Below are positions 36,940 to 49,324 of a stretch of 64,000 nt of DNA, one piece after another. Source of the stretch: Erythrophleum ivorense (taxonomy: Eukaryota > Streptophyta > Magnoliopsida > Fabales > Fabaceae); NCBI GenBank assembly GCA_026724425.1, contig JAIUCV010000089.1, positions 3,162,001 through 3,226,000 on the forward strand, given 5' to 3'. Below the pieces are notes generated by a model. That model saw nothing but the letters and a program-made list of their open reading frames with translations. It ran no database searches and was not told where the DNA came from. The stretch's first letter is position 1. The number at the start of each line of letters is the position of its first letter. Both the position numbers and the translations under genes were made by a program.

Positions 36940-39900
36940 CTTTGCTTTGTATCTTCCTCCAGCTTCCATCATTTTCCTCCCCTTTCCAATCTCCTACGCG
37001 CATTTCAGCGGAGATACTTTCTCTCGGGTGAACTTTGTCCTTCTCCGAAGGATCTCTCTTTACTCTCTCTCTTTTCGGCCCGTGCTTTCAACCTCTTAGA
37101 CGACGGTCTTTTTCATATCAAGAGCAAGTCTGACTCTCTGTATTCTGTCCATCGTCTCCCAAGGGCTCTGTCATCATCCATGTTTCAGTCGGTAGCTTGC
37201 AAGATGCAAGGATAAGTATATTAAGATCCAAATTAACGTCTTCGCAGCATCACTGGAGCCGTTTCGGCTAAGGCAAGTTCATAGAAATAGATGCTTTATG
37301 GTCACGACTCTAGAGTTCTGTCTTCTTGAATCTTCTCGCTTGAATTAAATTTATTGAACTTCAGGTTCACCTTAGAAATGCTTACATCCCTGAAGCTTGA
37401 CCCAAAATTGTGATATTTCTGTTTGATTTTGTGATTTTCCGATTTAAAATTGATAAAATGTTGTCGTGCATCTTGGTTTGAATCTGCAGACTAGGTGTTC
37501 GATTTTCTTGCCTAAAGTCCATGTATGCAACTAATAGAAATACTTGTATTCGTTAATATTTAGGAAGTTCTCTTGACCCCGTAAAACGAACCCAAAATGA
37601 CAGGTAATAATTAATTTTAGAGTCAATTAATGATTTAGTCTTTTAAGGGGTCATTGTTCTTTGAATTTGGTCCTCCAATTAGGCAAAGTCACAGTAGGAC
37701 TAGCTGCTATATAGCATAAGTGTGAACTTACTTGGCTATTAAATAATGATACTGACTTGCCCAACTGTCTTGAACCCTCATAATGATGCAATTTTGTCTA
37801 ATTTCACAAAAGTCGACTGACCCGGCCCAAACATGACATCGTTGCAGCTTTAGGTTTTGTGAAATTAGACAAAAAGGCATCCTTTTTGGGGGTTCAAGAT
37901 ACTTGAGCTGGTTCATATCATAATTTACTAGCTATGTGGGCTCCTGTTTATGTCATTAGCTCGTTAAGTGACATTGACTCTGCATAACGGACGGACCATT
38001 TTAACAAGGGGAAAATATTCAGGGGACTAAATTGAGAGACTTTATCTTTGGAGGATCAAATTGAGAGAAGAATAATCTTTTAGGACTAAATAATTAATTT
38101 ACTCTTAATTTTATAAAGCTGATTGAGATTTTGTTCCTGTCCAATTATGACGCATCCAAAATGAAATCCGTTTTGTGGATTGCCCCTCTTGCTTTTTAAG
38201 TGTAGTTTGATCTTAGAGAAACTTAGGAGCTTGATGCATACCATAGAGTATTAGCATATTCAAGTGTATGTAAATCTTACGCATTTGCTGTTATTTGACC
38301 TTATGCAGTTTGCTATCTGTACCTTGTTGATTCTTGACCTTAAGTCACCACTTCCTCAAGCTTACTTAGCTGCTTCTCTTGCCAGGAAATTGAGTAAGTT
38401 GTTGCTTCGAGTTCATCCTTCAGAAGCAGTCTAAAATTATGGTTCATTGAATAAGAATATGCCATTAAATTTTTGAACAGGTAAGGACAACATTGAAAGT
38501 AACTAAAAGGACACATTGAAGGTGTTACCAATGTTCAATCAAACAAGTTATCCTTTCTGTTTGGGTGCATCATGATTCAGGAGGAAACATGAAATAAAAC
38601 CTTCCAATTTGGAAAAGTTCAGTATTAGACAGGATTGAAGCATACACTAGTTAACGCCATTATTTACAGTTTATTCTCTGGATTATGGATTCAGAAATAA
38701 TACATGATAACATTAAGCATAGTAACTGTAGAGACTTGATGAACAGAAAGGCTTAAAAGCAGAAGGCAGCCTCCTAAACTCTATTTATACCATGACTAAA
38801 GATACTGAGGAATACTGAGAAACTGAATATAAGCAAGATTGATATCCTAATCTCTAGATAATTGTAGGGATAATTATCCTTGAGGATCACAATATCCTCT
38901 ATGCTCTAACAATTTCTTTATTCTAGAAAACTCTATAATGCTAGTCCTGTATTTTTCCAGCATATGTAATTTTTTTAAAATTTATTTATTTATTTTTAAC
39001 AAAATGCATAATTTTGGACCATGTTATCACTGTACTGCAACTTATCTTAGTGATATACGTACCTTTTGGGACAATGATATACATGCCTTTGGGACAGTAG
39101 AACTGGGTGTCGAAAGTTTCCTTCGGCCCTCATTCTGGGTTGAAGTAATGAATATAGGTTGCTCTTTAATGTAGATTTAGGTTCAGGATCTTCATAATTG
39201 TGTGAATTTCATTTAAGAGCTTCCCAATATTGCTTTTGGAAGCTTTGGAAGTATCTTATTTTTGGCCACCAACTTGAGATACTGTAAATTTTGAGCATTG
39301 TGCACTTCCAAATATAAGTTACTCTTTAGTACCATTAATTCAAAATAATGTATGAGTAAGGTTTTACTGGTTTTTGTGGAGCATTGAGTTTTTAAAATAT
39401 AATGTTAGATTATATGCTCTTATTTTCTTGTAAAGCATATAGATTGATTTTTATCTTTCTTTAGTATGTGAAAGTTGTAATTATGTGACATTGACGTTTC
39501 TATGTCCATGTATGAGTTCCTTTGAGGAAGAAGTATATGAACCCATACTTCGTTATAGATATATTATATCATAAACTGTATTTTCTTATCCCATATCCCT
39601 TGTACAGTGATATTCGGTATAAGACTTGCCTCATGTAGGACTATACTTTAAAAATTTTGACTAAATTTCATACTCTGAAAGGTGGTATGTATATCATGAA
39701 GCTAAGTGGTAGTCAAGCAATAATGTGTCCGTAGATGGTTAATTATTTTTTTAATAACAATTTGTAAACTTTACATATTATGTACAATTTCTGGACTGTT
39801 GAATTTGGAGAGTAGACGGGAAATAATGGTATTGATTTTGTGTATGCTTCAATCTTGTCATCTGAACTTACTTGAAATTGAAGGGTTTGAGTAAATGCAG

Positions 39901-41482
39901 AAATAAAGCTGGGTTTATTTAATGCTTCCTCTTCATAACTTTGCTTCTTTAAGGGAAACATAAAGCACGATGGTATTATAATTTTAAAATGCCATGTGCA
40001 TTGTACTTTTTATTACATTGTTTGGGACAATATGACAATTTCGAGAGAGGAGGAGGGAGGGGGATAAGGGAGAAGAAGAGTTTAAACTATATTGGTTGTG
40101 GCATTGAATTATGCTTCACTTGTTGGCTTGTTGTGTTGGTCTGCTGTAACCTGTTAACCTCATCAATCTGGAATCACTGATCCAACAATGCCACTCATCT
40201 CCGAAGAGACCTTTTACAGTTTTAGATAAATTCACTCCTACTTTAGATCTTTGTTCAACTTACATAAAAGCCCGATAGTCTTTTTAAACCTTCTTAGAGC
40301 ATTTGGCTGACTGCAAAGAGGGCACAGCACTTGAATGATTATGGAACTTTCATAAAGCATACACTGTGGCTTATGTTCATTAGATTGAGAGGTATATTCT
40401 TGAATAAATTGCTAGTATATTATATCTTTTTTTCCCTGAAGTGTTTGTTTTACTAATTCAAATGAGTTTATTATAACAAAATTTTTGCATATTTATTATT
40501 TCAAAAGTGGTAATGAAATGGCGTAAATGTCTGTCTGGTAATCAGGACAAAAGAATACATAGGTGATTTGATTTATTCTAATTTTCTTTTATTACCAAAT
40601 TCATGATTATTTGTCTACACTTAATTTTCTGCCTGTGGAATGTTGTTGAATTTATAATCTATAAATTGTATAAAATATTTCACCATGTGGTTGGAGTATC
40701 TTTCATGGTAATTTGGGTAGTTTTTATGACTTCTAATGTTCTAGATCAAACCCAGTTTAGATTAGTGTGATGGATGGGTACAGACCATTCTTGTGAAGGA
40801 TTTGTTTGCTGCTCAAACTCCCCTCTTTTGCTGTGAGTTCAGCTAACCCCAAAATAATGTGGGAACAATGTTGGACTAACTAATCCAATAAGTAAATTAA
40901 CAATGATATTTTTTATGACTGATCAACCTTTGTACTTAAATAACCATATATGTCCCTGTAGACTATCCAACATTTCCACCTGGTTGTTAATCTCTTTGCT
41001 GATTATTATTTTTATAGAATTATCATAATAAATTGTCTTATCTTGGCCCTCATCTTTTGTATGATGCACTTGTTTTCTTAGCTTCCTTTTGTGTTTAAGA
41101 GCATGGGTCTTATCTTGGCCCAGATAAGGAGAGGGACTAGTTTTCTCTATTAAACTGATTACTGATGTTTTTTTTTTTTACCTTTGTTTCCTCTGGGGTC
41201 TCCTTTTTGTTTTTGGAGTATTTCTTTTCCTCCTGCTTTTATTCTGTTTCTCCCTTCATGATTTCTTCTTTTATATATTTAAGACTCTTACAACATGATT
41301 AGGTTATTTGAGTCATATCCTTTCCCATGAAGATGGCTTGCCGAGCCTTATATTTTTATCAATTAGGGCACTGTATGCTTGAAATATTTTCTTGCTTAGA
41401 TCTTAAAAGTTCATTTTAATTGCACTATGGAGATTTGCAGGTCTTTCACATCTTGACTTCTCGTCATACATTACAAACTGCA
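36940..41482 (+). promoter_or_regulatory. Inferred 5'UTR exon and long leader intron of the RMND5-like gene
   Basis: A GC-richer, CT-rich segment at about 36950-37270 has the composition of a leader exon (TCTCTCTTTACTCTCTCTC). No coding sequence follows until the ATG at 41502, which sits 20 bases after a good acceptor (AACTGCAG, ending 41482). The simplest reading is a roughly 4.2 kb leader intron. The donor could be near 37210 or 37275 and is not fixed. An additional small leader exon at about 41440-41482 is possible. The intron contains the foldback element at 37612-38109. Confidence 0.45.
37612..38109. mobile_element. Foldback MITE capable of a roughly 225-bp hairpin
   Basis: The arms pair along almost their whole length. 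The outer parts (GAGTCAATTAATGATTTAGTC with the reverse complement of 38080-38105), middle parts (CTTGAACCCTCATAATGATG with CATCCTTTTTGGGGGTTCAA) and core form a stem. The core is a perfect 20-bp match: TTTTGTCTAATTTCACAAAA at 37792-37811 against 37855-37874, with a 43-nt loop. It is non-coding and lies in the inferred 5'UTR intron of the RMND5-like gene. Confidence 0.8.
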
Positions 41483-41501
41483 GATACATCTAATACTAAA
41501 T

Positions 41502-42662
41502 ATGGAGTTGAATACCATAAAAGATGCATTTGACCGTGTTACTAAGAAGCTGAAGTTATCTGGTTCTAAGATTCAAGAAGTGATTGATCAGATTAGACAA
41601 GAAGTTGAGAATGCATTGGAGAAGATGCAGTCAGTCAATAGTACTGACTCTGAACTTGATTACAGATCTGTCCTCAGTGAGGTTAATACAAGTTTACGTA
41701 ATATTGCCCCACTTAGCCAAATGGAAGGTCCACAAAAGGAACTAAATGTAACACTCAGCAAGTATGTAAAGATCCTTGAGAGATCCTTCAACCCTGATAT
41801 ATCGAAGGCTTATAGAAATATTGATTTTGATATACACACCTTAAATCAAATAATTGCCAGCCATTTTTATCATCAGGGCCTCTTTGATATTGGGGACTAT
41901 TTTATAAGTGAGGCTAGGGAACCAGAAGCTGCTGCCATTATGAAATCTTCATTCCTGGAAATGAATCAAATACTCAAAGCCATGAAGAGTCAGGACTTGG
42001 GGCCGGCCCTCAACTGGGCTGCCACTGTTTCTGACAAACTCGCACAAAATGGATCTGACCTTCTATTGAGACTTCACTCCATGCAATTTTTAAAAATACT
42101 TCAAAGTGGAAGTCGAGATGAAGCTCTTAAGTATGCTCGAACTTACCTTGCTTCTTTTGCTTCCAGTCACATGGTTGATATCCAGAAGCTTATGGCCTGT
42201 CTTCTGTGGACGGGAAAGCTTGATCGGTCTCCATACCATGCATTACTATCACCAAGTAACTGGGACAGGCTGGCTGAGGAACTAAAAAGGGAGTTCTGCT
42301 ATCTCTGGGGTCAGTCATACAACAGTCCATTGAGTGTGACTGTAGCAGCAGGGGCCCAGGGGTTGCCTCCTCTTCTTAAATTTATGAATGTCATGGCAGG
42401 GAAGAAGCAGGAATGGCAGTCTATGACCCAGTTGCCCGTGCCAGTTGAGTTGGACCGTGAATTCCAGTTCCATTCTATTTTTGTTTGTCCTGTCTCAAAG
42501 GAACAATCGACTGAAGATAACCCTCCAATGTTGATGCCCTGTGGTCATGTCCTCTGTAAGCAGTCTATCGCAAAGATGTCCAAGAATAGCACAAAGTTTT
42601 TTAAGTGCCCATATTGTCCCTCTGATATTGACGCAGCACATTGCAAGCAGTTATATTTCTGA
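41502..42662 (+). CDS. RMND5: RMND5/GID2-like E3 ubiquitin ligase subunit
   Basis: A single uninterrupted exon of 386 codons starting MELNTIKDAFDRVTKKLKLS. Residues about 1-110 are helical. A LisH-type segment follows (about 112-145; IIASHFYHQGLFDIGDYFI), then CTLH and CRA regions (about 150-300; LKAMKSQDLGPALNWAA, FLKILQSGSRDEALKYAR). The C-terminus is a Gid-type degenerate RING with C329, C347-G-H349, C352 and KCPYC (C369, C372). In yeast and animals this subunit pairs with the MAEA/GID9 RING protein in the GID/CTLH E3 complex, which in yeast degrades gluconeogenic enzymes. The plant role is inferred from the family. The full length matches plant homologues, and the intact RING core suggests a functional protein. 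Confidence 0.95.
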   Translation: MELNTIKDAFDRVTKKLKLSGSKIQEVIDQIRQEVENALEKMQSVNSTDSELDYRSVLSEVNTSLRNIAPLSQMEGPQKELNVTLSKYVKILERSFNPDISKAYRNIDFDIHTLNQIIASHFYHQGLFDIGDYFISEAREPEAAAIMKSSFLEMNQILKAMKSQDLGPALNWAATVSDKLAQNGSDLLLRLHSMQFLKILQSGSRDEALKYARTYLASFASSHMVDIQKLMACLLWTGKLDRSPYHALLSPSNWDRLAEELKREFCYLWGQSYNSPLSVTVAAGAQGLPPLLKFMNVMAGKKQEWQSMTQLPVPVELDREFQFHSIFVCPVSKEQSTEDNPPMLMPCGHVLCKQSIAKMSKNSTKFFKCPYCPSDIDAAHCKQLYF

Positions 42663-42689
42663 TGTTAGTTTATTGGTTGAAAAACTTCC

Positions 42690-42714
42690 TCTCTCTCTCT
42701 CTCTCTCTCTCTCT
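42690..42714. repeat. (CT)n microsatellite in the 3'UTR
   Basis: About twelve CT units, 28 bp after the stop codon of the RMND5-like gene. Confidence 0.95.
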
Positions 42715-43249
42715 TGTATCAACAGAATCGTGTTGTAGAAAAGTTCCACTGTGAAGCGGGGGCAACATGGTGATGTCCGTTTGTTTCAACATTAGAAATT
42801 GATTTTTAGTTGGACCTGAAAAGCGAGTTCTTCACTTACTAGAAGCCTACTTCTGAGAAATTAGAGTCGCCTGCGTCCATTTGGATATGCTGTGCTACGC
42901 CCAGGTTTGTTTCTCGTTCTGGAGAATGACTGAAAGGTTCATGGTGTTAATTAGTTATACTTGACTAATTACCTAGCATATGTTTGAATTGAGCAGAGGG
43001 CAAGAAAAAAATATTAATGTAAGGAAAAAGAAGAAGTTAAAATCAGCATATTCAATGCATCTGTGTTTTGATGTGAGGTTCCTTGAGGGCCTGGACTGAT
43101 TCATGTAGGCTGACCCAAACTGAGGTTTTGGTCCAAAAAAGACAAAGAAAAGGTTAAATTAATATTTTGGCCATTTTAATGAAGTTTTAAAATAATGTGC
43201 TAAAATAGTCCTTTAATTTTTTATTTCCTTTCATAATTATCCTTAACCA

Positions 43250-43388
43250 TAGAGTCTGGATCCCCTATTGTGTAAGCAAATAAGGGGGGCGAGAGATATT
43301 TTTTAAAAAAACTTCAATCTTATTTTTTAAACACTTTAAATTTTTTGCACAGCAGAAGCACCGCATAGTGGGGATCCAAAGTCTCGAC
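43250..43388. repeat. Short inverted repeat
   Basis: AGAGTCTGGATCCCCTATTG at about 43250-43270 pairs with ATAGTGGGGATCCAAAGTCTC at about 43366-43386 (reverse complement GAGACTTTGGATCCCCACTA). The spacer is about 95 bp. It is possibly the inner part of a decayed terminal-inverted-repeat element. Confidence 0.6.
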
Positions 43389-43716
43389 TTTAAGGTTCGT
43401 TAATGAGTTAACGGAAATATCTGAAACTAGTGAAAGGTTCGCCACTTCTTCGACGCTCATGCCTCCTCTAGAGTAAGCCTCAAGATCCAGGAGAGGTTTT
43501 TCTTCCCCTCTCTTTCTGCCTATTAAGAAAAACTAGGAAACGTTCCGAAGTTTAAGAATCGACAAAACTAGGGAAGAGCGAAAACAAGAAGAGGAAACCA
43601 GATTTTGAAGATACTAAACTAAAAAATCAAATCGCAGAGCAACATCTCAAGAATACAAAAGCTAAAAACTGTTTTGGAAGATAGTAGAAATTCGATTAAA
43701 GAGAAGGGCGAGAATA

Positions 43717-44050
43717 GAAGTTGGGAAAATGGATATATTTCCATATGGACTTAGAACACAAACAGAGAATGGATTGACCTGGAGACGGTAGAGTAGAGAG
43801 ACGAGGACTTTAATATTGGTGATGGAGATATAATTGTGGATTATCGTGAATGGACGCCAACATCAATGGGTAGACCGGGTACTTTGAAGTTGGGAAAATG
43901 GATATTTTTCCATATGGACTTAGAACACAAACAGAGAATGGATTGACCTGGAGACGGTAGAGTAGCGAGACGAGGACTTTAATATTGGTGATGGAGATAT
44001 AATTGTGGATTATCATGAATGGACGCCGACATAATGGGTAGACTTGGAAC
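43717..44050. repeat. 169-bp direct tandem duplication
   Basis: Two head-to-tail copies (43717-43885 and 43886-44050) each begin GAAGTTGGGAAAATGGATAT and run through GGAGATATAATTGTGGATTA to the end. They differ at only a few positions, so the event is recent compared with the surrounding decay. The unit is non-coding. Confidence 0.92.
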
Positions 44051-46011
44051 AACAATCATAGCCCTTTTCAATGTTGCTCACAATATTTCTCAAATAGTAA
44101 ATAAGAAGGAAATAATATACACTGTTATGTTCGTGATGGAGATCATAATGCGTGGATTATCGTGGATGGACGAAGAAAATAAGAAAAATAAAAGACATGA
44201 ATAATAATTTGGAATCTTAAGGAAGACTAAAGAGGTGATAAATATAGCTTTATCCGTGCAGGGTGTCTTCTTTGGTCAGAGATGACTCTGTTTAAGGTCG
44301 TGGTCAAGCCCTTGGTATTAGCAGCAAGAAGAGAAGCATAAAAATGGAAGTAGAAAGGGGGGGAAAACACACACACACACACAGCTCATAACAGAAGCCA
44401 CACATGTTACTGTTTGTATGTATAAATTTCCTCTTCAAAATGTGTCCACGTAGAAATTTCTTCCATAAATATCCAGGCTAACTTCTCTTCGGTTTTCATC
44501 GTAAAAGTACAACCAAATAGATAAATGCTTATAAAAAAAAAATTTCCGCTAATCCCCAAATTTGCATGGTCCCCTTCCCGTCCTCGTGGCGAGACATTTA
44601 TGGTTAGAAGTATAAGCAAAGACTGAGCCTTTATTGGGATTTACATATCAAAAAAATTATCCTTGGAGATGCACAATTGGAAAGTAGCAACAAAAGGCGA
44701 CCACTCATGAACACCACTTAACAGTGTTCTAAAAGTTTGCGCAATTTAAGGAATTCGCCAGTAGCCCCTCCAAAAGTGAAGGACACAGACCCCCTGCACC
44801 ATCCAAAAGATTAATATTATGACTCTCTTGAATGGGACCTCTCCCAAGCTTAAAGTTCCATGTCATTCGTTCCCTTTTATCTCTTTCACGCAGATTTAGG
44901 CTTCATATCCTCTTTCACAAATTCTTAGACTAAAAGTCATTACAAGATCCATATTTTGTTGTCTTGTTTTATTACAATTAGGTGGCGTTTAAGTCGTTCC
45001 ATCAAAAAGATGTGTCTAATCACACATCCCATATTTATTTCTATCGCTTGAAATTATATCAAGGTTAAATTTTGTTGCATAGCTGATAGAGGTATCGTCA
45101 ACCAGGATAGAATAAATGGCGATTTTAATCTCTTAAGCAGTAAGAGAACAAGTATCTTAAAGAGAACTGGGAAATTAGCAGGTCCGTGACAATAAAGGGT
45201 GGGCTATTTTATAGTGGTAAGTATAGGATAAGATAAAGGGTTGAGATAAGGATGTTGATTGATGTTGAGCTGCAAATTTTCTACCTTAAAGTAAAGATTA
45301 TGTTGTTCAAATTCTAAGATTACACATACACAAGTGTATGTTGCAATAATGATTGTTTCGATATTAAGAATTCGTGGGTCCAATTATAGACTCCATTAGG
45401 TGGCTATAGTCAAATCGTACCAAATCACATGGTTGATGGATGTGGAACTCTCATTTTACAAGAGCACAAAATAATAGTCGGAAGAGTTGGCTAGAAGATA
45501 AGTTCAAGAATTTTCCCACTTCACTGTCAAAAGTTTAACTTCTTTACTTGTATTTTACTACAATTAAAATCACCCATAATCTATTCTGTAGAGTTACTCC
45601 ATTTAATAAGGAAGGGGCTACATCTCCTAGTCAATTTTAGGAAGGGTGATAGTATAGATGTTTTTTTTTTTTAATTAGAGGTATCTGGAAATTTTCATTC
45701 TAAAAGTAAAATAGTGAATACATGAGGATGTAGAATATCGTTTAAAAAAATAATTTAGAATAAAACTTAAGTGAACCCTAGAAGAGAGAAGAGAGAAAAG
45801 AGAAATTTTCAAATTTCTTTATTGTAATTTTCTTATAAAATTTAGAAAAAAAAAAGAGAAAAAAGAGAGAATGGAAAAAAAAAATCATATATAACATACG
45901 AAAATATACGCCTTTTAGATTGAAGAAAATATTGAACTGAAGAAGGACACAGAACATGCATGCATCTTATCCACATTTCGTTGTATTTCAATTTGTTATA
46001 ATCTGCATAGT

Positions 46012-46036
46012 CTCTCTCTCTCTCTCTCTCTCTCTC
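46012..46036. repeat. (CT)n microsatellite
   Basis: About twelve CT units in intergenic DNA. Confidence 0.95.
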
Positions 46037-46744
46037 ACATCATAATGTACTTGCTTGCCATGACTTGACATTTTGGAGTTGTTGTTTGGCCCCATGGAAA
46101 CAAAGCTCGCTAGTGTGCTGCACATGAAATGCACTAAGCAAAAACTAAATGGAAAAAGAAGAAAGCTTTTTCTGATGATAGTAACCAGATAAAGTGTCAG
46201 AATATCTCACATGCATTGTAATAATATAGGAAAACAAACCCCTCTTCCCCCTCAATTCTTAAAGCAGAGCACTTGGCATTATCCTTTGTCTCATTGTGAG
46301 TGAAATGAGACCCACCTTTTTGGTTTTTAATTAGCAAGTAACAGATCATACATACATACAAAAACACTGCAAATAATTGTTCATATTCCCATTTTATTAG
46401 ACCCAACAACGGCAGCTACTTCGAACACAAAGGAACAAACCAATATTCTCACATTTTCTTTATTCACCCTCCATACCCTTTGGATCCATATCATTATTTG
46501 CGTCCCACATTTTTGGTATTTTCAAAAATCATAAAAATGGGAAGGAGCAAAGGACAAAACAGAAACTTTTGGGGCACAATCTCTACCTTTTCATTACAGA
46601 AAAGGGCCTAGCCGTCCGATATTTCTTGTCGTATTATGGGCCTGAAGCCTGGGCCATTTCCCTTTTTTTATTCTAAAAAAATATTTCTATTAATAATTTT
46701 GTCTATGTACTACAAAATTATTTTTCAGAAAATGAAAAATACAA

Positions 46745-49026
46745 CTAAAATCTGGCATTCTCAAAGCCGTGTAAATCACTGACTCTGTTCATAGACTTCC
46801 TCATGATAGCCACTTTAGCCAGTCTCTCGGCGGCTCTCCAAGCTGAAGTCGGCGTATTCGGCTCAACCTTCTCCTCTGTCCGAGTCGCTCTCTGCCGTTG
46901 GCTCTGCAACTGTTGCTGTCTGCGCCGGTGCAATTCGGCTTGCTCGGCTTCCAACCAGCGCAAGTACTCATCAGCCGATTTTGGCCTCGACTGCATCAAC
47001 AAAGCACGAGCCGATGTGAGCAAGTAATGAGCTCCAGATAGATCGCTGTGCTCAGATCGCCGTCTGGATTCGGCTACGGCTCGAGCCGTGACGTGGAGGT
47101 TTCTCAACCGTTCGATCTTAGGGTCTGATGATCGAACGGTATGTGGTCGCGGTATGAGCAGCGCGCGGTCTTCGGAGTAAACTAGCTCTTCAGTGGATGG
47201 GTCCCGATATGAGGATCGTACGGACAGAGCGTGATGGGACCCTGCGGAAGCGGCTGGCACTTTCAGCTCCACCAGCAATTCTCTCTCTTCCTCGGCGTAG
47301 AGATCGCCGAGTCGGACGTTGCGTGACCCGAGAGCGGTTGGTCGACCCGATAGAGAATACACGGCGGCGATCTCCACAGGGACGGAACGGGACACAATTC
47401 CTAATTGAAGCTTCAAATCTTGAGCTACTACGCCGAGCAAACCACCCACGCACTTGGCAAACGCGTCATCGGGCTGCGCGCGGGCACAAGCACCGCCGTA
47501 TTGGAATTTCACGGAATGAATAGGGATTTCCAGGTGAGAGAAGCGGGAGGATGAGACTAGTGAGGACTTCTGATTGGACGATGCGGCGGTGACGACGCGC
47601 TCATCCTGACCGTGCGAGAGGAGTATGACGCTGGCGAATGGGTTTTTCTCGCGTCGATCTTCGATGACTTTAGCGGCTTTCTTCAGTGCGTCATTCGTCA
47701 CAGAAGCTTCTTCTCGAGTTTGATCGATCACGGTTAATGCGTCCACGATCCGACGCGCCGATCTCTGGCCACTGCTGGTCATTCTTCGTAATGGCAAAAT
47801 CCTCCTTGGGCTCGAGGAGAAGGCGACAATGGAGAGACGATCAGTGGACCCAAGCGAGGAAATCACTACTCGCATCGAACGTTTCATCATCTGAAGCTTT
47901 TGACCGGCCATAGTCCCACCCACGTCGAGCACCGTCACCAGGTCTATTGGAGCTCGACGCGCCACCGCCTTCGATGGTGGAGCCTTGACCTTCAACACCA
48001 CAACGTAAGTTTCGTAGCTCCTATTTGCAGCCACAATAGCAGCCTCCGGTAACAAGCACACCTCAAAGGTTTTGATTCTGGAGGACGATAGAGGAGGACC
48101 AACTGGGTTGACATTGAATCCTTGGAACTCCATCGATTCTTCTTCTTGGTCTTCTTCGTTTTCATCGGACTCGGGAATGGGATTGAATCGAGCAACGGAA
48201 GTGGGAGACATTAGAGGCTCGTCGTCGTTATAAACTTTCAATGGCCGAGTTTTGATATCTCGCGCGAGGTTGTATGCTCTATTTTCCTCTGCTGCTTCAT
48301 CTTTCTTGAGCTGCTTGTCGTTGTAGATAGCCAGCACAGGCAGTTCTTTCCAATTTGTGCTGCAGACCGGGCATATAAGGCTGTGTTGCTTTTTGACATA
48401 AGCAGCTATGCAAGGAAAGTGAAAGGTGTGAGAGCATTCTGCTGTGAAAATTGCTGTTCCTTGCCCTGTTTTAACGCTCTGCGTACAGATTCCACATCTA
48501 CTCTGCAGAATTCAAAAGTTGAAAAGTTAAAGAAAAGTGAGAATCATTAGAATAGGCAGCACAGCAATAACAGGATTTCACTGTGCAGATTATGAAAACG
48601 AATCAAATCAAATGGGCTAAAAAGGCAGAGCATAATTTAATTTACTCTGGATAGTCGTAGGCTGGCTCTGAGAAGCGAGAAACTTGATGGTGACTTGGGT
48701 GAGGATGGATTGGAGAGCTGAAGCAGCCTGGGGCTGTTTTGCTTCTTCGGTGTCTTAGCATTACTGCATTGGAGTTTTGGGCTATTGGGAACGGAAGAAG
48801 TGGAAGTCCCGGCGGCCACTGTCGTCCGGCACCGGAGGCCGAGGCTGGTCACCGGCTGAGACTGCGAGCGTGGGGTAGAAGGGTTGGAGAAAAACGCAAA
48901 CTTGGAACTAATTTTGGGACTCTGATTGGTATTGTTGTCGCAATGCTGTTGCTTCTCTGTTAAAACCTTCGACTCTCTGTCTTTGGGAATGGATGTGCAG
49001 AACGCCCTTCTCCACCCAGCAACCAT
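46745..49026 (-). CDS. EDA40: RING-VWA E3 ubiquitin ligase, WAV3/EDA40 type
   Basis: Two exons on the minus strand: 49026-48646 and 48502-46745 (2139 nt, 712 aa). The ATG at 49026 gives MVAGWRRAFCTSIPKD, the characteristic start of this family. Residues 17-127 are Ser/Pro/Lys-rich. A C3H2C3 RING follows immediately after the intron: C130, C133, C150, H152, H155, C158, C171, C174. An acidic linker (about 236-252) leads to a von Willebrand A domain (about 275-470) with DLVTVLDVGGTM and DRLSIVAFSSSPRRILPLRR. The C-terminal third is helical and Arg-rich. Arabidopsis WAV3-family ligases act in root gravitropism, and EDA40 was named from a female-gametophyte phenotype. The MIDAS box reads D-V-G-G-T (320-324) rather than DxSxS, which supports the EDA40 branch. 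Exon 2 is distinctly GC-rich compared with its surroundings. Confidence 0.9.
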
Positions 49027-49324
49027 CCTCAAAAATTCAGTCTCAATCTCTTATCTGTAATAAATTTGATGGTTGATGATCTGTTATTGCAGTTTACAAA
49101 AGTTTTTTTTTTTCGCAGTGATCAGAAAGGCAAAAGAAATGGATTGGATTCAGAGACCCTCATACATGTTTCTCTTTTCCTTCTTTCCATCTCCCATCAA
49201 TCTGGTTACCATCTATTTATCTATTGCTTGAACCTGGCCTATTTTCTATATCTCTTTTGTGAGCCCCTAAAAGACTCCATCTGCCAATGGAAAGCCTTCG
49301 CTGTTGCTTCTGAATTGAAAAAGG

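Larger units (their letters stand above)
42715..46744. other. Intergenic region between two convergent ligase genes
   Basis: The left part should be the 3'UTR of the RMND5-like gene. The right edge is the 3'UTR of the minus-strand EDA40-like gene. Between them lie a short inverted repeat (about 43250-43388), a 169-bp tandem duplication (43717-44050), an (AC)n run at 44369-44386, and a (CT)n run at 46012-46036. No additional gene is recognisable. Confidence 0.55.

Noticed and set aside
47190..47913. Several open frames antisense or out of frame to the EDA40-like exon 2
   Set aside because: They are shadows caused by the high GC content of the real exon. Arg/Ser-rich translations are typical of such shadows.
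48637..49032. Slightly longer start for the EDA40-like protein at 49032
   Set aside because: The codon there is TTG. The ATG at 49026 gives the family-typical MVAGWRRAFC start.
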